Positions 34,741 through 48,200 of a DNA stretch of 64,000 nucleotides are shown in pieces. The DNA comes from Siniperca chuatsi. Lineage: Eukaryota > Chordata > Actinopteri > Centrarchiformes > Sinipercidae. The translations under genes were made by a program, and so were the position numbers. The notes beneath the pieces are model-generated. The model searched no databases. It saw only the letters and a list, made by a program, of their open reading frames with translations, and had not been told where the DNA came from. Location of the stretch: the NCBI RefSeq assembly GCF_020085105.1, contig NC_058046.1, positions 2,496,175 through 2,560,174 on the forward strand. Reading direction: 5' to 3'. Numbering within the stretch: position 1 is the first letter of the stretch; every line of letters starts with the position of its first letter.

Positions 34741-35984
34741 GGCCAGTCCACACCGTTGAGGGGCCATTTGAGGGCAACAGCTTAGTTTTAGTTTGAAGTT
34801 TAGACTCAGGTTTAGGTTATGGTTAAGGTAGCTGAGATGACTAAGGTTAGGGTTATGGGATAGGGAAAGCATGATATTGTGTCAGTGATGGTCCTTGGAA
34901 GTATAGCTGTACAAATGTGGATGTGTATGTAAGCAGCAGAGAGGGAGCGCGAGTCTCTGTGTGAACAACACTGAGAGTAAGTGTATGACTGTGTGTTGTT
35001 CAGTGTGTACATTCATACTAGGGCATTTGCATACCTGCACGTGCACATGGTTCAAGCTTCAGCGTGAGTGTGCACGGTGGGCAACGTGTATGTGCGTGTG
35101 TGTGTACTCAGTCACGCCACTGGCTGAGTGTATACACATGTGCAGCTGTGTCTGACTGAGGGTCCGTCTCCTCTGTGTGTGTGTGTGTGTGTGTGTGTGT
35201 TTGGCAGCTGGCCGGGCTCCAGCTGTGTCTGGTTGGATAATGAAGTCCAGGTGCTGCTGCGCCTGCTTTAAGACACCTGTCACCAATATTTAGTGCCAGA
35301 GAAAGCCAGACTGCAAACAGGGCGAGACGAGCTGTTTGCTTATTTTAACAAGGCTGCCTAACTGGACCTGAGGACACGGGATGTACTATGAACCCCTTCC
35401 TAGAAGCTCTGTGTGTGTGTGTGTGTGTGTGTGTGCGCGTATGTGCAGCACAGAGATTCCAGAAATCATTTGGCGCCCCTGATTTTTGCTGATTCAGAAA
35501 TTGCAACCAATAGTGTTTCCCCGCAGTTTTGGCACAAAAGGTTGAATATTTTTATAAATTTGTGTTTTCTAATTTCAACAAATCCACAAGAAATACCATT
35601 AACATATATTTGCTTTGTCATTTGTTGAGAAATAAATGTAATTTAATGAAAACATTAAATGGGGGTTCAAAACCTTCTGCAAGTGCAGTATGCATTTGTC
35701 AGTATATTAGAATACATGTGTGTCTATGTATGAATGACTGAATGCACTTACAGTATGTAGTCATACGTTTGTGTATACTGCATTTGTGTGTCTGTTTAAA
35801 GCCCACATTCCTCATACAGAGAGAGACCGAGTCTCATCAAAACGTGGGTTGCCTGGTATTTGTGGGTCTATATGTTCAGTTTAAATAATTAGGATCCTCT
35901 TTAGTATGAAAGCTCAAAACCAGCAGCGTTAAAATGTTTTTTAGTATGATTCACTACTTTTATACTATAATACTCCACTGAAAA

Positions 35985-36130
35985 ACAAACAAAAAAGGCC
36001 CCTAGAAACTTCTCAAAGTACCCCTGTAGCATAGATAACTTCTCCACTATCCATTTGTATGCGCAGTATGTTCCAAACACTCATACCTTTGCCAGAATAT
36101 GACAAAATACACAGCTTCTGTTTGTCGCTT
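35985..36130 (+). repeat. Dispersed repeat copy (family B)
   Basis: CCTAGAAACTTCTCAAAG, then CCTGTAGCATAGAT, ACTATCCATTTGTATG, CGCAGTATGTTCCAA and AATATGACAAAATAC match the order in 55540-55790 and, in part, 61195-61385. Confidence 0.55.
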
Positions 36131-38470
36131 AGCACAGTTAGCTGTTTACACTTGGAGCTGCAGGCTTTGCCCTACAGAATCCTGGTGTAACTCATCTTGC
36201 GATCAGTTTAGTTTATAGGTGACTCCAGATGTAACAGCTTTTGCTGTGTTTTTTTTTTCCTGATGGTAAATGGTATATTTATAAATGTAACACAGTTTTG
36301 TACGACAAAGGTAGACAGCTAACAATGCTAATAGTGCGAGAAATGTTAGCTATGTATTTGGCACACACTGATATACAAATTCAGAGCCACCATTCTGCAG
36401 ACTTCGGGGGATAAGTGTTTTATACTGTAAACGTAGGTTTTTGGTTCAGTATTCCTTTAACAAATCAAAGGCTTTCTTGAGTCATCTAACTTGTATATAC
36501 AACTGCAGAGCCCTTCAAGAACCCCCCCCTTTCCTGTGTGTCTGTGCCTGTTCATGTTAGCCTTTACATACAGACATCTACATTTCCTTATAGTCTGAAG
36601 AGCCAAACAAAGGCCTACCTGTGTACAGTCCTAGGAAACTTACCTTCGTCCTTCCAGCACATTGGGGCTTGTTTAACTTTTACACGGGCCCCTCCGCTGT
36701 CCAACTCTCGTCTCCAACACCTGTGGCCTCTCAACAGCCTGTCTGTCACCCTCCACCTGCCAGCGCCAGCCCACCACAGACTGCCAGCATATTCAAATAC
36801 CTGCAGTCGGCACGCTGGTTTTGGCGGGAGCGTGCATTGTCTGAGAAAATACCCTTCACTTGTTGTTTCGCTGGCGTTTCTCTGACGTGCTTGGAAATCT
36901 GAGTCCATACTGGATTACATTTTAAGTCCACCTGATGCTGTAATCCAGAACATCTTTCAGCTACCAGCTTTATACGGACTCACAAGATACAACTCTAATG
37001 CAATTAAGGCAATAATGTGAGTCAGGCAGGAGCTTTATAAAACACTTGTATAAACATACTCTGTTTATGTAAGTGCATTTATGACGCTGTTGGACAGAGG
37101 AAGAATCCCTGTAGGGAGACACAGTGTGAAGGGTTCGGAGAAACAGCTTGAGGCATCAGGATCAATTAAACAAAAAAACAAGGTAAAACAAATTAGAGCG
37201 CTTCAGAGGTGTTGGTAGGAGTATTTTTGAACTTTGGACAGAGCTGGGTTAGGTGTTTTCCCTTGTTTCCAGTGTTTATGCTAAGCTAGTTATGATCTGA
37301 CTCAAGCTCCATACTTACACATACTTTCATTGGGACAAAATGTAAATTTGTATTGTAAAAGCAGTGAGGTACAGCAACTTTGCATTCTGCACTTCATTAA
37401 GTCTCGGGTGTGTGTCCACTTTCTGCTGTTTGAAATTGTTTGTAATTACTGCTATGTGCTCTTGAATCTTGGATCAACACTGATGTTATTTATTGTCAAA
37501 AAAAAACCCTCCTCTCTGTGCAAAGGTAAAAGACAGCAGCAGCACTTCAGGTATCCTCCCTAAACAACCACAGATGTTCTTGGAGGTGAGGGATTTCACT
37601 GGAGAGTCAGAAAGGAAATATTACGACCACAAATGTGTTCTCGTGGCGTAAAAAAATCCAACTTCAGGCCCTTCTGTGGGTTTGGAAGCAGAGAAGCCTC
37701 AATTTGGAGAGGGAAAAGACATGAAAAAACACCCACATATCTCGGTAATATGCTTTCATCCACAATTCACATAAGTGCCTGGACGTGGGTTTTTAATGCC
37801 ACGAGAACTCATTAGTGGTCATGATACTTCCCTTCATACCCTTCAGCCTTTGTTAAAGACTCATCACTGGGTGCTTCCATCTAGAAACACAGACAGATTT
37901 CGGTCCCACATTCCCTCCATCAATCATAACGTTGGCTGCTATGTTTGGTGAAAACTGTCACATGTCTGATGTTGGTCTGAGTGTTAAGCACTTGAGAGGT
38001 TGCTGATTTCTGGCATGTGACTGTCTTTCATCACAAACAGGACACAAGGCAGATTTAGGCAGAAACATTACAGTGTACCATCACATTTTCCCTACAGTTT
38101 TCTCTGTGTTGAAGTAATCTTGATGGTTTAAAAACTGTTTATTAAGCATCAAGGCTCCTAATGTTGTACTACTACACATTGAGAAAAAAATCTGTGTTAT
38201 TGTATGTTTTCATAGGACAGCAGAGATGTTTTGCTTAGCTTTCATGCCAGAAATTAAATAACTATACTTTATACATTCTACACAAAGGGCAGCGGTCAGT
38301 TACAGAACAATGCCTGGTGGAGCTGTTCGAGGTTCAGTTTCTTGCTTTGGGACATCCCAGGCTGCTGCAGCAATGAGTACCAGAACAGTCTCTTCAACCA
38401 CCAGATATTTATTTTTTGTCCGCATATTAAACCTGCCTTCTCTCTCTCTCTCTCTCTCTGATTAACCAGG

Positions 38471-41400
38471 ATGAGGGTGTGGTCATGGGAACAGTGTGGG
38501 GAGACGGTCGTGGTCCTGCTGGGCTTCCTGACGCTGGCAGTGTCTGTGGGGAACCTGTCCACCAGGGGGCTGCAGGTACACAACACACAGGAAAACACTT
38601 GGCTAATGTTACTGAAAAACACTGGCTTACAGTGTTTTTGTCCTCCAGTGTTTTGTGAGAGCGACTAAAATTCAGTCTGTTGGTAATTGGTTGTCTAACA
38701 AACATGAAATCTCAGACACCTTCGACTGGACTGTGATGACACCAGACAGACTGAGCTGCATTATTTCAAAGACATATTCTGACATTTGGGGACATGACAT
38801 GTGACATGTTAGTTTGCTGCCTCATCAGCCCAGTAAGCATTTGTTTTGGTGATTTGCAGGACAAAAGACTAGGTCTGAATGTAAAGTTAAAACTAGGATA
38901 CATTTGGCTGGAAATTGAGTCAGGTTTTGTCCAGCAACAACTCATCTTAAAAAAACAAATTTAGCCGAGTTTTAGCCTAAACGTCTAGGTGTCTTTTGAT
39001 CTGCTAATCACCAAATCAGTCTTTATCAGGAGGAGTTAGAGAGCCAAAATCCCCTTCAACTTCTGGACTAGCTTGTGTTCAACTAGCATTTAGTTATCAG
39101 TATTGAGTATTTCCCCATTGCTCTTTCTGAAGAGCTGATATGATACTGGGATTTTGTTCATATTTTGGGGGGGAAAATGGGTATCTACCACTGTGCTGAA
39201 CCTCACACTTTGACCCCTAATTACCAGCGTTGATGCGTGTTGATGCTCCAGAAAAGCAGCAAATGTAACACATTTGCGCCCCAGATACAAATATAAAATT
39301 AAAACAATGATATCCTGTTTAAACTTTTTAGAAAAGCCAATGAAAGAAACCCTCTATGACCCACATAGTCAGTTTAATCTGGAATATTCAATTCAAAATT
39401 TCAATGCAACCTGACCCGGACAGCTTGCGAGTGAAACATTGTTATCGTGTCACCTCACTGTTCAACTTTCAGATGAAGCTGCATTTAGTATCCGCATTTA
39501 GCAAGCTTGTTGTCAGAGGTCTGAAGGTGGGTTGAAAATCTGGAGTGGCATGTTAAAAACTAGCCAATGCAAAGAAAAGAGAGCACTTAAGGATGAGTAG
39601 ACTGAGAAGTACTCGTTCATTCAATCCGAAAGAAGCACGGGACCAGTGTGTGTAATTTGCAATAAAACTGTGGCCACTGTGAAGTAAACTAGTAAATACA
39701 TTGTCTGGCCAGTGCTGGTGGAACAGGGTCTACTGTAGCTCACAAATGCTGAAGGTCTCTATAAACTTAATATAAAATAAAACTTAATATAAAATAAATC
39801 AGGTGCAATGTTCACACCTGCTGACATTTTCCCTCGATGACGACAAACAGTTTTTGTGAGTGTGGAAGTGTCTGAAACAGTTTGTGTCCAGGGTGGGAGG
39901 GGTCAGCCACAATCTTTCCTGCTCGCCTCAGGGTCCTGGAGGCGTACAGGTCCTGGAGGCGTACAGGTCCTGGAGGCGTACAGGTCCTGGAGGGAAGGTA
40001 GATTGCAGCTAGTCAACCTTCTCGGCGGAGCGAATGATACACTGCTCTCTGCCCTTGTCCTTGGCAGTGGCAGCAGTGTACCAGATGGTGATGGAGGAGG
40101 TGAGGATGGACTCAGTGATAGCGGTGTAGAAGTGCACCATCACTGTCTTTGGCAGGTTGAATTTCTTCAGCTGCCGCAGGAAGTACATCCTCTGCCGGGC
40201 TTTCTTGCTGAGGGAGCTGATGTTCAGCTGGAAGCCGAAGGCCTCCACAGTGTCGACAGGGGAGTCACACAGGGTGATGGGGGCGGGTGGGGCTGGGTTC
40301 TTCCTCCAATTTGTTCTGACTGCACCAGGTCACCAGGTGGTCAGTCTCCCACCTGTAGGAGGACTCATCCCCATCAGAGATGAGCCCAGTGACGCTCGTG
40401 TCATCCGCAAACTTCAGGAGCTTGACATGCTGGTGACTGGAGGTGCAGCTGTTGGTGTGCAGGGAGAAGAGCAGAGGGGAAAGAACACAGCCTTGGGGGG
40501 AACCGGTGCTGATGGTCCAGGAGTCAGAGACATGTTTTCCCAGCTTGTCTCTGACTCCTGGACCATACCAAGAGTACATACAGAGCTCAATAGGAGGGCG
40601 GGTTCATCTGCCTGAAAAACTAAATAAAAACTAAACAAAATATATCAAAAAGGTAAATAAAAAGGTAAAAATGAAAAGTCTAACCGAATTAAAACTATAA
40701 AAGAAACATGCAAAGCGTAAATACTAACTTTAAAAATCATCTGAGCACTGTGATGAGTTGCTGTCAAACTGATCTGTCAGTCCACCAATCATTTACTCTT
40801 TTCTTTCTACCCTAACTCTTTCTCTCTCTCTCTCTCTCTGTACCCATGTATCTCTCCCTGTCTCTCCCTCACTTACGCTCTCTGTCTGGTATTTCCAGTG
40901 TCTCTCGCCCTCTCTCACAGCTGCTCTGTCTCACACCTTTACAAGGAGCTCAGTACACATTCCAGCGGTCACTCTGATGAATCTGTCTGAATGAAGGGAC
41001 GCAGCCATTGGCCTGAATTAATGCTGCTCCTGCACATCAGGAATGTGTGCTGACCGTCTTCACACGTTAGAGCCCCAGCACACAACACTCTGACGTACAG
41101 CAGTTTTATGCAGTGGAATCAGACTATTACTAAAACTATTACAATCACTGCAACTGCTGTTACAAATACTACCACAACGGCTTGTAGTAATTCTACTTTT
41201 ACTACAACTATTACCTCCATTACTACTACTACTGCAGCTGTGACCACAACTACTGTTTTTGCACCAATCCCATTTAAAGAGTTTCCCCTCGGGGATCAAT
41301 AAAGTATTTCTGATTCTGATTCTGATTAATGCTATGACCACTACTACTGCTGTTTCTGCTGCTACTTTGGCTTGTGTTACTCAACTACTATAACTACTAT

Positions 41401-42249
41401 GGCAGACAGCCAAAATATGGTTGAGTTTAGGCACTTATTGGCCAGTTATGGCAATAGCAGCAGTGCTGTGGGCCCAAAGTGGCCCATATGAAAAAGAGCA
41501 TTGCTCACTGTGAAGTTTCCCCAGATACATAAAGGTAAAACAAAAAAGTAACCAGCCACATGTAAGATTTATTATTTGAATTGTGAGTTGAGATTCTGGA
41601 CCAAATATTGCCCACATGCAACAAATCAAATATAATCTGCTTTTAGGGAAACAGGCCTGGTCTTAGAAACGCTGAGTTGTGGCCCAGTTGAGGCCCATGT
41701 AAAACCTCAGAGCTCAAGGTTGTGTTGTGGTTCTGTTCGTGCAGCCACATTCTGATGGATTCATCACTCAGTCCCTGGTGGTGTGTTTGGGCCAAATTAA
41801 CTTGGTAATACTGTGCTTATTATAAATCACACATATTATCTGTTATTTAATTACCCTCTCCTCACAACATTGCAATTGAACGTGTGAAAGTGCACAGCTA
41901 TAGAGAAAGATATGAATAGAATAGTAAAGCCATAGTTGATTTGATTCACTAAGCTGTAATGTTGGCAGATTCAGATGCACTGTAAACACAAACAGCTGCT
42001 TCTCCATAGGTCTTAATACTGTTAATATGACTAATGCTGCTACTGCAAATGTCAACTGAATTACCACTGTTTGTGTGTCTTTATGTATTTTTTTGTGTGT
42101 TTTCAGGAGGACGGCGTGGCGTCCAACAGTCTGGAGGAGGAGCTGGAGGTGACCACGTACTGGTGGGGGGAGTGGGCCAAGTGGACAGCCTGCACTCGTA
42201 CCTGTGGAGGGGGAGTGATGTCACAGGAGAGACACTGCCTCAAACAGAG
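38471..42249 (+). CDS. adamtsl2: ADAMTSL2 signal-peptide exon and first thrombospondin repeat exon
   Basis: Exon 38471-38575 encodes 35 residues. A hydrophobic core ([14 protein letters not shown]) ends in small residues, so it reads as a secretory signal, and the ATG directly follows a CT-rich acceptor. Exon 42107-42249 carries TSR1: the Trp ladder WWGEWAKW (C-mannosylation motif WxxWxxW) and CTRTCGGG, the CxxTCxxG O-fucose consensus. The intron between them is 3.5 kb and holds a LINE fragment. Confidence 0.93.
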
Positions 42250-45200
42250 GTCAGTCAGCACACACACACACACACAGACACACAGATTTGTACTTCTATA
42301 TATTTTAAGATGTACATCAGGACTACTCAAAGTTTTTATTAAAAGTCCACATATGAGTGTTATTTAAGTTCAGACGTCTGGAACTGCATTAGCAAAAGGA
42401 AATAAAAGTCAATAAGTTGTCCAAAATGGAGCAAAACATTTCGTACATTGAACGTTTTTTCTTTTTCCTCGTGGAATTCTCAGTTCTCTTCATCAGGTTC
42501 CCTTTTCATTGCAAACTTTGAAAATAGCATCTCGCTGTTAACATTAGCAATAAGGTTTGGACATCACTGACAGACAATAACAACTCGTCATAGCAATGAC
42601 ATGCTTCTTGCGATGGGACCTCCGTGTATTGTTGCAATCTGCAGCGTGTCACATACTGTGTGCACAGCGCACCAGTAACAATCTGGGCATGCTCAGTCAC
42701 AAAAACACATAAACAATAAAAAATATATTCTTACACAATATAATACATGACACATGGTCCAGACCGAATTCATTGCAGTTTGGTCCCGATCCTGACCTTG
42801 GTTCAAACTTTGAGAAGTCCCAAACCACATAATACATTTGGTAGTCTTCTTACCCTAACCTTGAAGGAATAGATCAACATTCTGAGAAATAAGATCGATA
42901 CCACTCATCAATCTTCTCATCTAACTCTTGCACAGAAAGCACCATAACCATAAAACCAAGTCTTAACCCTGAAATAAATGGTTAATTTAGTGGGGACCAG
43001 CTTGTTGTCTCCAGATGGAGGTGAGTCCTCTCAACGTGACTCAAGAGATTTTTGTCCCCATAACGTAAATAATGAATGTACCCACACACATAAACACATA
43101 GGCACAATTACGCATATACAGTACATGTACTCATTCACACACATTTACAGGTTATACTGGCAGTAATAAGAATGCATGGATACGCACATTCATGCACAAG
43201 TACACACACTTATGCTTGTATGTACAGTACATGCTCCTCCTACTTGCATACACATGCATAAAATGCAGGTATATAGGATTATTTTTCAGTAGGGGAAAAG
43301 TAACTATTTATTGCAACCAAAACAAGAATAATGAGCTACGATTGTTTGGAACTTGACAGCCAAATGCTTAACAGACACCTGTGTTGGCAGTCAAATTGTA
43401 GATTAATTTAGTAGATTAGTATTAGATTAGATTGGGGTGAACTTCACTTTAAACTCAGCTAACGGGTCATAACATGACATGCATCTCAACCTGATATTTT
43501 ATTATGTTTCATTATGGTTTGTTTGCAATCTTTTTTTTATATGTTGTCATTTCTCCAAATGTTTGTTTTCTGTCCAAAGAAAGAAAGTTGCTGCTGGGAA
43601 AGACAACATGACCTGTACAGGAACTGCTAAGAAATATCATCTCTGCAACACTAAAGTGAGTTGCAGACTTCCAGTTAATTTCTCATCACTTTATTTCACA
43701 TCTTATTAAAACAAACACAGTCCTTCTGATTAGTAGAGGACTGTGGTTGTGGCGGGCAGCCTCCAGGCGTGAGTGTATGTAGCTGTTTGAAAGTGAAGCC
43801 GGGCGGGGCTCAGAATATTCGTGCATTCTCAGAAAACCATCCCTGCACAAATAAACGCTTAAAAAGAATTTATTTGTATAACATACTGTAAAACCGAGTC
43901 TTAACAAGTGTGAAACAGACCTCTTTTAATGGTCTGTGCTGTCTCTCTGCACTGCAGGAATGCCCTGCCACTGGGAGGAGCTTCAGAGAGGAGCAGTGCT
44001 GGTCCTTCAACTCCCAGCTTTATAATGGGAGGAACTACCAGTGGAAACCTCTGTATCCTGGTAATAACACCCATAAAATGCCTTGACAACCTCTCTTTAC
44101 CCCATTAAACAGACCAGAGGTGGCTGAGGTCTTTGCTGTCTGAGCTGCTGAGCTCCAACATGCCCAAAACAGTAGCATCCTTTATATGACATAACAAAGG
44201 TTGTCTTCTGATAGTCTTTAATTGTTTTATGTCTCTTTTCAGATGTAACTGCCTGTTTAATACAGTATGTTATTTTAAAACCTGTTTGTGATTAATATCT
44301 GAAAGTGTTTTTTATTTATTCACCTTGTTGGCTTTTACTGTCAGTATGGTAACAAAGATCAGGCCAATTATTGAAACAAAAGGTCTGATGACTGACAACT
44401 GATGAGGATGGAGAACAGAATAAATAGGAACAGAGTAGTAGCAATAATGGCAGTTGTAGCAGAAGAAATAGCTACGCTAACAGCAGTGATTAGGAATATA
44501 TAGGTAAAAGTAGAAACTGTCTTATTTCCAATGTTAGTGGTTATAAGACAGTGACCTTTGACCTTTGTTCCTCTCCAGACGACTACGTTCACATCTCCAG
44601 TAACCCCTGCGACCTCCACTGCACCACGACCGACGGCCAGAGGCAGCTGATGGTGACAGCACGAGACGGCACTTCATGCAAGTACAGCAGTTACCGCGGC
44701 GTCTGCGTGGACGGTAAGTGTGAGGTGAGTCCAGCTTCTTCTTGTTTTACTTCCTCTCAAACAGTTTCACTCCACTTTCAGTTTTCAGCACCACTGAAAG
44801 CACCACACCAAGTTTGTTTGACCAACAAACCCACAGGGACGAAGCTGCTGCAGTAGCATCTCAGCTTTCTGACTAACAATGAAAGTAAATGAGGTGAAAA
44901 GTTATAAAATAATCATAAAAACGAGTGTCTTGTATCCAAAAAATTACACAGTGAATCCAAAAGTGGCAACAAGCCTTTTTAATCAGAAAGACCACAAGCA
45001 GTTGCCTCAAGGCCTTGAGATTTCAAAAGTAAATGCATCAAATAATGTAAATGCACACTGCTCTTTTATTGTGACTTTTCATAAATATTCTACCCTTAAA
45101 ATGGCTGCTGATGTGATAATGGGAAAAACTTATGTACACAAAATGCTTCTGTTGGCGTGAAAACACTTGGCTATGTGTGTGATCCACGGCCTCCCCTGTT

Positions 45201-48200
45201 CTCCTTCAGTGCATTTTCTGTCATATAGACGCATGATTTAATAGCCAGCAACCCTGTCATACTCCATCTAAACTATTTTTACACATAAGATTAGTCATGT
45301 TCCTTTCAGAGCCACAGTGTGCAGAGGATGAAACAACGTGAGGGAAACCGATTTAGACATGAAACAGCACAACAACTGTCTGTTTGTGTTGCAAACATTT
45401 TATTCATTTTAGAATTTTTTTGTTAATAATTTTTAGTTTGCAAGGCTTCAGACACCTCTGATGTAACACCGGCAACTGTTGCTTTTCTCATTAAGGTTGA
45501 TGAATGGCTCTGGTCAAAAATCGTAATGTAAAAAACACAACATGTAGACGGTAAACATGAATCAAAACAATAAAATTAATGTATCAGAAAAAAGAAGATT
45601 CATTTTATGTCAAACTTAATCTTTTTTGATCATGTTGCAAAAGAATCTAAGGTCATGATAGGAAATATTTGCTAGCTTCTGCATCATTACCATGTTATTA
45701 CTGGTAAGTTTTTATTTTTTTGTTTTATCCTCTCTGCTTCCACTTCCTGCTTTGTTGCTCAGCCAATCGGATGTGACGGAGTACTGTTTTCCTCCAACAC
45801 CTTGGATAAGTGTGGGGTCTGTCAGGGGGACGGCAGCAGCTGCAGCAGAGTCACCGGAAACTTCCGCCGTGGAGCCATGACTCTGGGTGAGCCTCTGCGC
45901 TCAGTTGTCCCGTGCTGACCCACAGGGGTGGGGGCGACTGTGGCTTAGTGGTAGAGCGGGCTGTGCCCTCGGTGTGTGAGTGTGTGTGAATGATTAGTTC
46001 CTTTCAACTGATGAGCAGCTGGCACCTGCCATCAGTGTATGAATGTGTGTGAATGGGGTGAATGTGATATGTAGTTGAAGCGCTTTGAGTAGTCAGAAAG
46101 ACTAGAAAGGCGCTATATAAGTACAGTCTATTTACCACAGACGTTTTTAAAAACACTCTTTACTAGATATGAATTTTAATATCTCTTTCTCTATCTGATA
46201 TATCCCCAAACATTTAGTTTAAGTCATTAGGATTGGTCAGGACAGTCTTCTTGTTTAAATAAACATCAAATAAAAATAGAAAGGCTAAAAAGAAAGCATG
46301 TGGTGACGCTTTCTATTTCCCGTCGTCAAGGTTACTCTTTTATCACTCAAATCCCTGAAGGATCATGGGACATCCAGATCATTGAGAGGAAGAAGTCGGC
46401 CGATGTTCTCGGTGGGTACTTCCTCTTTTCCTGCTCCTCACACATGTAACTATTTAGATTTGTTCACAAAAGACAGGTGTGCAACAATTAACTCTTTCAA
46501 ATGTTTAATGGAAATGTCTAATTTTAACTTGATGGAGAAAATGCAGGACTCAGCCCTTTTCTGACTCAAACGAGAGTTTGCTGTTTCCAGTGTGTTTTGT
46601 ACCTCTTAGAGTTTTCCATTTATCTTGTTCCTCAGCTGTGACTGACCAGGCAGGCAACTTCTTCTTTAATGGGGCTTACAAGGTGGATAGTCCCCAGAAT
46701 TTCCACGCAGCAGGAACCGTTTTCAAGTACCGCCGGCCCATGGATGTCTACGAGACCGGGATCGAGTACATTGTCGCCAAAGGCCCCATAGACCAAGCCA
46801 TCAATATTCTGGTACACCTAACCTTCCTCCATCCACTTCTCTCGCTTGAACTCTTCCTCCACATTCACCTGTTGCTTCTTTATCATGGAGCTAACTGTTC
46901 GATAGAGAGTGTGCATGTTATGTCATCATTCATGTACTGACCCCAGCAACTCACCACAACGTCACCGGTTTGATTACGGCCAGGGACCTTTGTTGCATCG
47001 AACCCCTCTCTTATCTCCCCCATGTTTCCTGTCTATCTAGCTAATAATAGTAAAAAGCCAAAAAAATCTTAAAAATCCTCAGCTTAGCCCAAATATACTA
47101 TATACTATATACTATATTTTGTGCATCAAGACACTGTTGGCTTCCACTGCATCCTCACCCTGACGAACTGTAGTGGTTTCAGATAATTACACATATTATT
47201 TGTGCATTAACAATCACACAAGAATTGTACAGAGGACTCTTCAGTCTCTAAATGTCTCGATTGTATGGTGGATGGTTGAGTCTCAGGGCCCATAGGTTGT
47301 TTTTTTAAATTTACACTACTTTATACCTATTTAATTTTTGATTATTTGCTTTTGTCCTTAAGGGAACGATTTTACACATCAAAGTGTGTTTACTGGTGTT
47401 GGGGAGTACTGCTTTTAGTGTCTCCAGAGGGAGCTGTGTGAAGTCTGATAAAGGTCCTCAAGTGATGTCACTACAAGTCGGCGTTGGTTGGGGCTGAAGA
47501 CTACAAGTTTGAAAATGCAATGAAAAATCTGGAGTTAGAAAGAAGTGAGCTCACCAGATCTCTTTAGCCCGCTGCTCATCTCTGCTGCAGGCTCCAGGCT
47601 ACATTAGCCCCTACTAGCATAACACACCCAAATTTCCAACCAAACCAAATTGGTTGAGTACTCTTTTAAGGTCAGTGGATGATGCAGAAAGTCATCTTGT
47701 TGGTAGTCCCATCTACACCAATTTGTTTAACATAGTTACCTCCATAGTGTCTGTGACTGTAACTAAGTTTCTCTAAAAGCCTTTAAATTACAGAAAGTTT
47801 GTTGTTTGGGCCTCTGCAGTTTTTGTTAGCTAATTATAAAATAAGAAGCCAAAGAATTTAAGCTTTAGGCTACATTCTTAACTCTTAAACTTAATAAAGG
47901 TCACTGTGATTAAGACTGCTGACTCATGAGGCACTTTTGTTCTGGGTAGCAGTGGAGACTGCCAACACTTGCAGCAACGAAAAACAAATTAAGCACAGTC
48001 TATTCAGAATATTTCCTGGCAACAAAATGCTCATGTGTGATTAAAGCGGTGATGTTGTAGCAGCTCAGCCCCTGTAGTACATCAGAGATGCCCAAAATAT
48101 TTGTATCATCTCCTTTTTAAGAGTGCCAAATGTCTACGATGTAAACGTAAGGCAGACATAATGGTGAGTCTGTGTCTCAGGTTGATTGAGTACAGGCCTT

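Larger units (their letters stand above)
29504..38470 (+). other. Candidate first intron of ADAMTSL2, about 9 kb
   Basis: No coding exon was found. Contents listed separately: a 30462-30665 repeat, a SINE at 32495-32690, a foldback at 33130-33221, a repeat copy at 33357-33655, a minisatellite at 34200-34740 and a repeat copy at 35985-36130. (TG)n tracts occur at 35174-35203 and 35409-35436. Open frames at 31677-32073, 33899-34274 and 36538-36931 occur on overlapping strands and have no homology. Confidence 0.5.

Noticed and set aside
34830..34860. TTAGGG-like sequence suggesting an interstitial telomere
   Set aside because: Only one or two isolated GGTTAGGGTTA units; part of a common dispersed repeat.
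36538..36931. Frames of 61-115 residues on both strands in the ADAMTSL2 first intron
   Set aside because: Locally GC-richer DNA leaves stops sparse in all frames; no homology or matching splice sites.
40157..40615. 152-residue plus-strand open frame
   Set aside because: Antisense shadow of the LINE reverse transcriptase fragment.
44711..44724. Earlier GTAAGT splice donor in the ADAMTSL2 cysteine-rich exon
   Set aside because: Using it would remove the conserved DGKCE residues and break the phase with the next exon.
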